DNA of 40,225 bases from positions 1 to 40,225 of the forward strand of contig JAGGXW010000022.1 in assembly GCA_021162815.1 (NCBI GenBank), written 5' to 3'. Position 1 is the first letter of the stretch. Each line of letters begins with the position of its first letter. Of this stretch, positions 34,206 through 40,225 are shown in pieces. The notes beneath the pieces are model-generated. The model was given only the letters and a program-made list of their open reading frames with translations, was not told the DNA's origin and searched no databases. Made by a program: the position numbers and the translations under genes. The stretch is from Thermoplasmata archaeon. GTDB lineage: Archaea; Thermoplasmatota; E2; UBA202; JdFR-43.

Positions 34206-34983
34206 ATCGATTTTGATTTTGATTGCCCTGATTGCAGCATGCTATACTGATTTGAAAGAAAAAATCATTCCAAATTATATCACCATTCCGATGATAGTGG
34301 CTGGGGTCATAATTCTCCTCTATAACTTTAACTTTTTTCGTTTAATAATAGTTCTTTTTTCCTCCTCGCTAATAATGGCAATGTGGTATGCAGGGGTGTG
34401 GGGCGGAGGAGATGCTAAGCTTATTATTGGAATAATAACCTTAATGAGCGGTAATCTTTTCTTCATCCCGGCATTTTTCTTTTCAATAGGAATTGTCTCC
34501 ATGGTACATTACCTTATTTTTGGAATGATACATGAAATGAGAAACGGCAATGCCAAAAAATTCATTCTATTTATGTCCTCCATCATAATTTCCACATATC
34601 TTGCATACTTGCTAAGTCATCAATTCATTCCATTTCTCTCCCCCATAATCGCTGCAGCAGTATTTTTCATAATGGGAGACATGCTCTCACAGCACATATC
34701 ATGCACAAGCATGAAAAAAATAGAGGAAATAGAGGAAGGAAGCATGCTGGCGGAGAGGATATGCCTAGAAAGAGGAAATGTCATAATAAAAAAGATAAGC
34801 CCCTCAATATTTGAGAGGTTCAGAGATAATTGCAATTCATTAACAGGATATTTTGCTGATAGAGAGAATATAGAAAAATTCAGAAAATATGTGGATGAGG
34901 TAGAGATATTCATATCATATCCAATGGCTCCACTTATACTCATAGCCTTTATCTTGGCAGCATTCTTCATCAATAATCAATGA
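34198..34983 (+). CDS. Archaeal prepilin peptidase (A24 family)
   Basis: Cleaves the short signal peptide from type III signal-type pilin precursors at the membrane. 261 aa with about six hydrophobic segments. The two catalytic aspartates are D18 in AACYTDLKEKIIPNY and D72 in the GxGD motif VWGGGDAKLI. After residue 170 comes a long soluble loop (IEEIEEGSMLAERICLERGN), then a C-terminal helix. The frame opens at 34171, but ATG 34198 overlaps the HerA-like stop and avoids an unlikely N-terminal extension. The length is near that of archaeal FlaK/PibD-like enzymes plus the loop. It supports a working type IV-like filament. Confidence 0.92.
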   Translation: MIESILILIALIAACYTDLKEKIIPNYITIPMIVAGVIILLYNFNFFRLIIVLFSSSLIMAMWYAGVWGGGDAKLIIGIITLMSGNLFFIPAFFFSIGIVSMVHYLIFGMIHEMRNGNAKKFILFMSSIIISTYLAYLLSHQFIPFLSPIIAAAVFFIMGDMLSQHISCTSMKKIEEIEEGSMLAERICLERGNVIIKKISPSIFERFRDNCNSLTGYFADRENIEKFRKYVDEVEIFISYPMAPLILIAFILAAFFINNQ

Positions 34984-35017
34984 TAAAAATAATAAATGAA
35001 TATTCAATATTCACACA

Positions 35018-35443
35018 ATGAAAAGAGATAAGGAAGAAGAGATAAGAATGGGTATTGTAGTATCGGAGTTCAATTACGATATCACAATGAGTATGCTTGA
35101 ACTTGCCAAAGAGCATGCAAGATTTCTGGGAGTAGATGTTGTTAAAGTTGTAAAAGTTCCGGGAGTTTTTGATATTCCATTTGCTCTCAAAAAATTGTTG
35201 CAGGATATTGGGATTGATGTGGCTGTTGTTCTTGGCTCAGTTATTGAGGGGGAAACAGAACATGATGAGGTGATAATGCAACAGGCAACCAGGAAAATAA
35301 TGGACCTTTCTCTGGAATATGAAAAGCCTGTTGGACTCGGAATAACAGGGCATGGAATGAACCGCCTGCAGGCGGAGGAAAGGATAGAGAGAGCCAAGCA
35401 GGCTGTGGAGGCGGCAGTAAAGCTATACAGGGCAAGTCATTAA
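35018..35443 (+). CDS. ribH: 6,7-dimethyl-8-ribityllumazine synthase
   Basis: Makes the riboflavin precursor lumazine from ArP and dihydroxybutanone phosphate. The 141-aa protein shows VVSEFNYDIT near the start, VKVPGVFDIPFALKKL, VVLGSVIEGETEHDEVI with the catalytic His82, and PVGLGITGHGMNRLQAEERI. The length is normal. No other rib gene is in the window. An AT-rich stretch at about 34983-35000 is the probable promoter. It is followed after one base by the SDR gene, so the two may be co-transcribed. Confidence 0.95.
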   Translation: MKRDKEEEIRMGIVVSEFNYDITMSMLELAKEHARFLGVDVVKVVKVPGVFDIPFALKKLLQDIGIDVAVVLGSVIEGETEHDEVIMQQATRKIMDLSLEYEKPVGLGITGHGMNRLQAEERIERAKQAVEAAVKLYRASH

Positions 35444-35444
35444 A

Positions 35445-36179
35445 ATGCTTGAAGGAAAGAAGGCCATTATCACAGGGGCATCAAGGGGTATAGGCAGGGC
35501 AATAGCCATCAAATTTGCTGAGAATGGAGCCTTTGTTGGTATAAACTATATTCGGAATAGAGAGAAGGCAGAGGAGGTACTTGAGGAGGTAAGGAAGTAT
35601 GGAGAGGGTATTTTGCTGGAGGGAAACGTTTCAGATTATAATGATGCCAGAAAAATAGTTGAGAAATTCGTTGAAGTGGCAGGAAGAATAGATATTTTAG
35701 TAAACAACGCTGGAATATACGAAAGAAAGAAATTTTATGAGCTTGATGAAAGCTCATGGGATAAGACAATAAAAAACAATCTGAAATCATGCTATATTAT
35801 GAGTAAATTATGTTTAGATTATATGTCAGAGGGAAGTAAAATAATATTTATATCCTCTCAGCTTGCTCTTAAGGGCTCCTCTCATGGAGCCGACTATGCC
35901 GCTTCCAAAGCAGGCATTCTTGGCCTTATGAGGAGTTTAGCCATAGAACTTGCCCCCCTTAAGATAAATGTTAATGCAGTGGCACCAGGCACAATTGATA
36001 CGGATTTAATAGCTTCATATAGCGAGGAAGATAGAAAGAAAAGAGAAAAGGAAATACCTCTCGGGAGGATAGGAAGCCCTGAGGATATAGCAAATGCATG
36101 TCTTTTTCTCGCCAGCAGCATGTCCGATTATGTAACTGGAGAGACGCTAAATGTTAATGGAGGATTGTACATACAATGA
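35445..36179 (+). CDS. FabG-like short-chain dehydrogenase
   Basis: A 244-aa classical SDR with TGASRGIGRAIA (residues 10-21), NNAG at 87-90, the active site S137/S138 with Y151 and K155 in YAASKAG, and a C-terminal PGTIDTDL and TGETLNVNGG. This is the FabG/3-oxoacyl-ACP reductase pattern. Archaea have no known ACP-based fatty acid synthesis, so the true substrate is open. It starts 2 bases after ribH and overlaps the next gene as ATGA. Confidence 0.86.
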   Translation: MLEGKKAIITGASRGIGRAIAIKFAENGAFVGINYIRNREKAEEVLEEVRKYGEGILLEGNVSDYNDARKIVEKFVEVAGRIDILVNNAGIYERKKFYELDESSWDKTIKNNLKSCYIMSKLCLDYMSEGSKIIFISSQLALKGSSHGADYAASKAGILGLMRSLAIELAPLKINVNAVAPGTIDTDLIASYSEEDRKKREKEIPLGRIGSPEDIANACLFLASSMSDYVTGETLNVNGGLYIQ

Positions 36180-36943
36180 TAGATAAACTATCTGGAGCAT
36201 CAGAAATTGAAAAAAGATTTGTTGAAGAATTAATGGAGGGAAAAAGCAAATTATTTGATATTGCATATAAATGGATCTCCTCCTATCCATCAATGGCCCC
36301 CATGTGGAACATATCAAACATTACGTTCATTTACAGGGAAAAGAAGAAAATAGCAGAAAAAATCGATGAATTTCATAAAGAAGGAGAATACATTTTAAAA
36401 GAGGCAATAAAAGTCATTGAGGGAAAGAAAGTCATTACATACAGCAGGAGCTCAAGTGTAATAAGGTTGCTAAAAGAAAAGAAATTTAATGTTATATGTT
36501 CTGAAGGAAGGCCAAATTATGAAGGAAGGAGCATGGCAGCAGAGCTGAATGCGACTCTTGTTATAGATGCAGCCCTCCCATCATTTATACCATCGGCAGA
36601 TTTTGTTATTGTTGGAGCAGATGCGATTGTAAAAAGTGGTTTTGTAAATAAAGTGGGGACAAAAACTCTGGCAGTTATAGCAACGCATTATGACAAGCCA
36701 TTTTATGTTATTGCATCTCCATCAAAAATATTTCCATTTGTGATGCTGAAATATGAAGACAAGAAAGAGATATGGGAATACGACAAAGCTATAAATTTTT
36801 ATTTCGAGCTTATTCCTCATGAATATGTGACCGAATATTTTGTAAGCAAAAATGGAAATTTGAAATATGATGAAAAAATTGCTGGAGAGATATATGAAAT
36901 AAGAGATAGGTTGAAAGAGGATGGCTATAAATTAATGGAATAG
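36176..36943 (+). CDS. aIF2B-like protein (eIF2B alpha/beta/delta family)
   Basis: A 255-aa member of the eIF2B-related family, which also holds ribose-1,5-bisphosphate isomerase and methylthioribose-1-phosphate isomerase. Motifs are the helical N-terminus with KWISSYPSMAPMWN, TYSRSSSVIRLLKEK, the SEGRPNYEGRSMAAEL block, FVIVGADAIVKSGFVNKVGTKTLAVIATHY and the C-terminal FYVIASPSKIFP. It is short compared with the isomerases (about 320 aa), in the range of aIF2B-like proteins. It could be a translation factor or a sugar phosphate isomerase; sequence alone does not decide. It starts inside the SDR stop. Confidence 0.8.
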   Translation: MIDKLSGASEIEKRFVEELMEGKSKLFDIAYKWISSYPSMAPMWNISNITFIYREKKKIAEKIDEFHKEGEYILKEAIKVIEGKKVITYSRSSSVIRLLKEKKFNVICSEGRPNYEGRSMAAELNATLVIDAALPSFIPSADFVIVGADAIVKSGFVNKVGTKTLAVIATHYDKPFYVIASPSKIFPFVMLKYEDKKEIWEYDKAINFYFELIPHEYVTEYFVSKNGNLKYDEKIAGEIYEIRDRLKEDGYKLME

Positions 36944-36952
36944 GTGAGATGA

Positions 36953-38050
36953 ATGAAAATAGCATGGTTCACAGAAACTTGGCTTCCCGTTTATGATGGC
37001 GTTGTCTCTTCTTTACTCACATTCAAAAATGAACTTGAAAGAAGGGGGCATGAAATTTATATCTTCGCACCAGGAGAGGAGAACAGAGATGATAGAAATA
37101 TTTTCTACTACAAAGGATGGAAATATCCTCGCTATCCCGATTACAGAATCATCTCTCCCTCCTCGCTTCTCTCCAAAAGAACCCTCCGCATCATAGATAA
37201 AATATCTCCAGATATAATTCATTCCCACACTCCTGGCATTCTTGGGCTACACGCCCTGCTTGCCGCCAGGCATGCAGGCAAGCCCTTGGTGTTTACATTT
37301 CATACATTTTTGCAGGATTCCACGTATTTCTTTTCTGAGGGAATGAAAGATGCTGTGAGCCAAGCTGTTGACAGATGGTTTTCATGGTATATATCAAAGT
37401 GTGAGTATGTGATTGTACCAAGCAAATATGTTGCTGGCCTTATAAAGCATGAAAATGTAGAAGTGATACCAACTGGAATAGACATTAAAAAGTTCCGTAG
37501 GAAAAAGAAGAAGGGAAAGGAGAAGATGGTCCTGCATGTGGGAAGAGTTGTGAGGGAAAAGAACATAGATGTTATAATAAAAGCCGCTCCTCTCATTCTG
37601 GAAAACCAGAATGCAACGTTTACAATAGTTGGCAAGGGTCCAGCCCTCAATGAGCTCAAAGAAATGGTCTTGGATTATGATTTAAATGAATACTTTAACT
37701 TCACTGGCTTTGTTGATGAAGAAACATTACTGGATTATTATGCATCCGCCGATGTATTTGCCTTTCCCTCCACCTATGAAACACAGGGAATTGTTGCCCT
37801 TGAGGCAATGGCTTCCGGGCTGCCAGTTGTGGGAGCAAATGCAAGGGCCATACCCGAATTTGTTATAGATGGAGTGAATGGCTATTTATTTGAACCTGGC
37901 AATCATGTTGAGATGGCAGAAAAGATTTTAATGGCATTTTCCTCTGACCTTTCAGAAGGTGCAAGGATGATGGCAGAGAGATACAGCATTTCAAAAATGA
38001 CTGATAAATTGCTTGCCTTATACGAGGGTATAAATGATGGCAAAATTTGA
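36953..38050 (+). CDS. GT4-family glycosyltransferase
   Basis: A 365-aa retaining GT-B enzyme of the group that includes lipid glycosyltransferases such as diacylglycerol glucosyltransferases. Typical blocks are WFTETWLPVYDGVVSSLL at the start, HSHTPGILGLHALLAARH, VFTFHTFLQDSTYFF, HVGRVVREKNIDV, FTIVGKGPALNELK and the EX7E in PSTYETQGIVALEAMASGLPVVGANARAIPE. A lipid or polyprenol acceptor is likely but not shown. A Shine-Dalgarno-like GGTGAGATG lies directly before the start. It overlaps pcc1 by 17 bases. Confidence 0.9.
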   Translation: MKIAWFTETWLPVYDGVVSSLLTFKNELERRGHEIYIFAPGEENRDDRNIFYYKGWKYPRYPDYRIISPSSLLSKRTLRIIDKISPDIIHSHTPGILGLHALLAARHAGKPLVFTFHTFLQDSTYFFSEGMKDAVSQAVDRWFSWYISKCEYVIVPSKYVAGLIKHENVEVIPTGIDIKKFRRKKKKGKEKMVLHVGRVVREKNIDVIIKAAPLILENQNATFTIVGKGPALNELKEMVLDYDLNEYFNFTGFVDEETLLDYYASADVFAFPSTYETQGIVALEAMASGLPVVGANARAIPEFVIDGVNGYLFEPGNHVEMAEKILMAFSSDLSEGARMMAERYSISKMTDKLLALYEGINDGKI

Positions 38051-38267
38051 AATAAAAATAGATTGCAGAGAAGAAGAAAAAGCGAGAATAATAAATGACT
38101 CGTTGAAGATAGATAATGAGAGCTACATTCAAAGTCATGTGGAGGGAAGATACATAATTGCGAGAGGAGAAAGCAAAGATATGCTATCAATTCTCAATAC
38201 AATAAACGATTTTCTTTCCTGCCTCACTCTTTCAAAAACTCTTGTCAATAGAAGAGATGGCATATAA
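38034..38267 (+). CDS. pcc1: KEOPS subunit Pcc1-like protein
   Basis: A 77-aa protein that fits the Pcc1 family: an N-terminal strand FEIKIDC, an EEEKARIINDSLKID helix and a C-terminal LNTINDFLSCLTLSKTL helix. Pcc1 is the dimerisation subunit of KEOPS, which makes N6-threonylcarbamoyladenosine (t6A37) in tRNA. The start is ATG 38034 or ATG 38037; the two cannot be told apart. It overlaps the glycosyltransferase end and lies 27 bases before serS, so it may be co-transcribed with a tRNA-charging enzyme. Confidence 0.78.
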   Translation: MMAKFEIKIDCREEEKARIINDSLKIDNESYIQSHVEGRYIIARGESKDMLSILNTINDFLSCLTLSKTLVNRRDGI

Positions 38268-38294
38268 ATTTAAATGTGAATATGTTTTCATTTC

Positions 38295-39755
38295 ATGAAA
38301 TTTGACCTCACTATCACAATAAAGTTAAGCAGCGATGCCTCTCATCTCAAAGAGGAACTGGACGAATTTATGAAAGATATGGAAATAAATGCAGATGTTG
38401 AATGGAAGATTGAGGATGATAATCTAATCCTCCATATACTCTCCACAGAAAGAAGAAGTCATGAATGGGCTCTCCGTCTCTACAAAAAACTTGCTGCATT
38501 TTTTGGAAAGAGGAAAATAGGATTAAGAGAGATGCATGTTGAAAGATATGAAATAGAGTTTGAACTGGAGAGAGAGGCATTGAAGGAGGTTACAATACCC
38601 TTTGCAGATGTAAAATTTGATGGAAAAACTGCAAGAATGATAATAGTGGATAAGGGAGAGGAGTTCATAAGACAGAACTATGTCGACAGAATGATCAGAA
38701 GAATTAAAGAAAAAGTTGAACAGCAGTATTATGAGGGCAAGAAGGAATACTGGCAGCTTTTATGGAAGAGTGAGGAAAAGCAACCCGTATGGAATAAGGA
38801 CCCATCTGAAGAAATGCAGAAGCGGGGATGGATCGTCCTCCTTGGCAAGGGAAAATGGTTTTACCGCCCGCAGGTAGCTGCCATAATGCGAGCAATGGAA
38901 AGGATAGCTCTGGAGAAGGTTGTTCTTCCTCTGGGATTTAAGGAAGTCATAGAGCCAATGCATGTTTCATTCGATACATGGCTCAGAACAGGACATCTTG
39001 AGGGCATGCCTGGCGAGATTTACTACATATGCGAACCAAAAAGCAGGGATGAAAAGCAGTGGGAGCGTTTCATTGACCTTGTTAAAATAACCAGAGAAGT
39101 GCCGGAGGATGAACTTCTCAAGAATTTAAAGCCTCCAAGGGAAGGGGTTGTATATGCTCAGTGCCCCAACATATATGCCTCAATGAAAGGAAAGACCATA
39201 GCGGATGAAAGCCTTCCTCTTCTCCTTTTTGAGCATTATGTTCCATCCGATAGATACGAATCCGGAGGAAAACATGGCATTGAAAGAGTTGATGAATTTC
39301 ACAGAATAGAGGTTGTTTACATAGGAACAAAAGAGCAACTTCTTGAGTTGAGAGAAAAGCTCATTGAGAGATACAAACATGTGTTCAATTCCATACTTGA
39401 TTTAGAGTGGAGAATGGCGAGAGTGACACCATTTTACATGCAGCAGGCAGGCATGCTTGGAATGGAGGAGAGTGATGCAAAGGGAACAATAGATTTTGAG
39501 GCATGGCTGCCATATAGGGGAGATAGAAGTAAGGAATGGCTTGAATTTCAGAACATTTCAATCGTTGGTGATAAATACACAAAGGCGTTCAACATAAAGG
39601 GACAAAAGGAAGAGCTGTGGAGTGGGTGCTCTGGAATAGGGCTGGAGAGATGGATGGTTTCTTTCTTGGCTCAGAAAGGACTTGATCCTGATGCATGGCC
39701 AGATAGCTTTAAAAAATATCTACCAGAGATACCAGAGGGACCGAAGTTTTTATGA
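38295..39755 (+). CDS. serS: Methanogen-type (zinc-dependent) seryl-tRNA synthetase
   Basis: Charges tRNA-Ser. The 486-aa protein is the rare archaeal form. It has an atypical N-terminal domain of mixed strand/helix type (about residues 1-165) instead of the usual two-helix arm. The three zinc ligands of the rare form are visible: C290 in YAQCPNIY, E339 in FHRIEVVYIG and C445 in WSGCSGIGLERW. Their spacings, 49 and 106 residues, equal those I recall for the Methanosarcina barkeri enzyme (C306, E355, C461). Class II motif 3 is GIGLERW. It is preceded by pcc1, with a 27-bp gap. Confidence 0.92.
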   Translation: MKFDLTITIKLSSDASHLKEELDEFMKDMEINADVEWKIEDDNLILHILSTERRSHEWALRLYKKLAAFFGKRKIGLREMHVERYEIEFELEREALKEVTIPFADVKFDGKTARMIIVDKGEEFIRQNYVDRMIRRIKEKVEQQYYEGKKEYWQLLWKSEEKQPVWNKDPSEEMQKRGWIVLLGKGKWFYRPQVAAIMRAMERIALEKVVLPLGFKEVIEPMHVSFDTWLRTGHLEGMPGEIYYICEPKSRDEKQWERFIDLVKITREVPEDELLKNLKPPREGVVYAQCPNIYASMKGKTIADESLPLLLFEHYVPSDRYESGGKHGIERVDEFHRIEVVYIGTKEQLLELREKLIERYKHVFNSILDLEWRMARVTPFYMQQAGMLGMEESDAKGTIDFEAWLPYRGDRSKEWLEFQNISIVGDKYTKAFNIKGQKEELWSGCSGIGLERWMVSFLAQKGLDPDAWPDSFKKYLPEIPEGPKFL

Positions 39756-39812
39756 GATTCGTCAATATTTTTCGCCCTACTGTTTTACCGAACAGGTCTT
39801 ATATTTCGCTCC

Positions 39813-40110
39813 TCAATCACTTTTTATCTTTTCAAGCTCCTTTATCCGCTCTCCGAGGTTTTTTGGCAGCGTTGATAGCTTCCATATCTTTCCTTATTTC
39901 TCCTTCATCAAATGCTATCCCATAAACACCTCTGTTTGCTACGATCATCTCGTGTTTAAGGAAGAATAAGTTAATGGCAGTGATTGGACTTTCTATACCA
40001 TATCTTCTACCAACAACAATCGCACCACCAATTTTATTTCTAAGTTTCCCTCTGATGCACTATGTGCGATTCATAAATGCTTTGGTCTGGGCAGATACTT
40101 TGATGATATG
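39813..40110 (-). pseudogene. Broken iron-sulfur flavoprotein / FMN reductase remnant
   Basis: The minus strand carries the C-terminal part of a flavodoxin-like NADPH-dependent FMN reductase/iron-sulfur flavoprotein. Visible blocks are SAQTKAFMNRT, KLRNKIGGAIVVGRRYG and INLFFLKHEMIVANRGVYGIAFDEGE, close to the family pattern. There is an in-frame TAG at 40060-40062. A run of six T (39859-39864, six A in the gene) shifts the frame: removing one A restores AKNLGERIKELEKIK and a stop at 39813. The N-terminal half, with the FMN-binding loop and the Fe-S cysteines, is missing. It ends near 40110, where an IS110-like gene begins. Confidence 0.7.
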
Positions 40111-40136
40111 TTAAAGCCCGCCCCCGCATTATAAAA

Positions 40137-40144
40137 GGAGGTGG
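40137..40144 (+). promoter_or_regulatory. Strong Shine-Dalgarno site for the IS110-like gene
   Basis: GGAGGTGG lies 6 bases before ATG 40151, a good match to the archaeal anti-Shine-Dalgarno. It supports 40151 as the original start of the transposase gene. Confidence 0.7.
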
Positions 40145-40150
40145 GTAAAA

Positions 40151-40225
40151 ATGTTATATGCAGGATGGATGTGCATAAGAAGTTTTGTCAGGTCATAATA
40201 TGTACAAAAGAAGGAGAAGTTATAA
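40151..40225 (+). pseudogene. Start of an IS110-like transposase, frameshifted
   Basis: ATG 40151 opens with MLYAG, and then the frame must shift by one base (a missing A near 40165) to read DVHKKFCQVIICTKEGEVI from 40168. The joined product, MLYAGxDVHKKFCQV, matches the start of IS110/IS1111-family DEDD transposases, with the first catalytic Asp in the GxDVHKK motif. The unshifted frame stops at 40198. The window ends after about 25 codons, so the rest of the gene and the element's right end are not seen. A sequencing error cannot be excluded. Confidence 0.65.

Noticed and set aside
39682-39969. 95-aa frame running from serS into the right-hand intergenic region
   Set aside because: It starts inside serS in another frame and covers the minus-strand flavoprotein remnant. 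No Shine-Dalgarno or homology is visible.

Overview
The window is about 40 kb of AT-rich archaeal chromosome. The archaeal signature is clear: archaeal-type S-adenosylmethionine synthetase, aTrm56, aNob1, a Pcc1-like KEOPS subunit, archaeal wHTH proteins, two archaeal pilus/secretion proteins (TadA-like and TadC-like), an archaeal prepilin peptidase and an aIF2B-like protein. A complete reverse gyrase (17715-20858) marks a thermophile or hyperthermophile. A methanogen-type (zinc-dependent, rare) seryl-tRNA synthetase points to Euryarchaeota in the broad sense. The species cannot be named from the window. Phenylacetate-CoA ligase and carbamate kinase would suit amino acid or peptide metabolism, but this is inference.

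Layout. 1-2070: mat, then a decayed IS6-like element (about 1355-2068). 2095-9125: phenylacetate-CoA ligase, a small wHTH-like protein, carbamate kinase, the leftward set membrane protein / aTrm56-HD fusion / hisS, a secreted lipocalin-like (CrtC/AttH-type) protein and a DedA-like membrane protein. 9157-11437: a GT4 glycosyltransferase and a GT87-like membrane glycosyltransferase, ending in tRNA-Val. 11438-16221: a hypothetical protein, a divergent PEP carboxykinase-like protein, a secreted PKD protein and truA, with two tRNA-Pro genes and a 54-aa Trm112-like zinc protein. 16282-20858: KaiC-like ATPase, near-KaiC HTH protein and reverse gyrase in one overlapping operon. 20859-28785: argS, MFS transporter, tRNA-Cys, CBS protein, purC, wHTH/nob1, two small membrane proteins, an NAD-dependent sugar epimerase, an orphan membrane protein and tRNA-Thr. 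28830-34983: a type IV pilus/Tad-like locus in two divergent arms (TadC and TadA leftward; HerA-like ATPase and prepilin peptidase rightward). 35018-39755: ribH, SDR, aIF2B-like, GT4 glycosyltransferase, pcc1, serS. 39756-40225: a broken flavoprotein gene apparently cut by the start of an IS110-like transposase gene.

The genes are packed. Many first genes of transcription units have an AT-rich TATA-like box about 22-30 bases before the chosen start codon, which suggests leaderless mRNAs. Downstream genes in operons overlap or use GGAGGTGA-type Shine-Dalgarno sites. This rule was used to choose several start codons. The most noteworthy items are the KaiC/near-KaiC/reverse gyrase operon, the pilus locus with a cysteine-rich secretion ATPase and a linked HerA-like ATPase, the divergent PEPCK homologue, the methanogen-type SerRS, and the flavoprotein/IS110 junction at the right edge. 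No CRISPR array, rRNA gene or recognisable defence system was seen.
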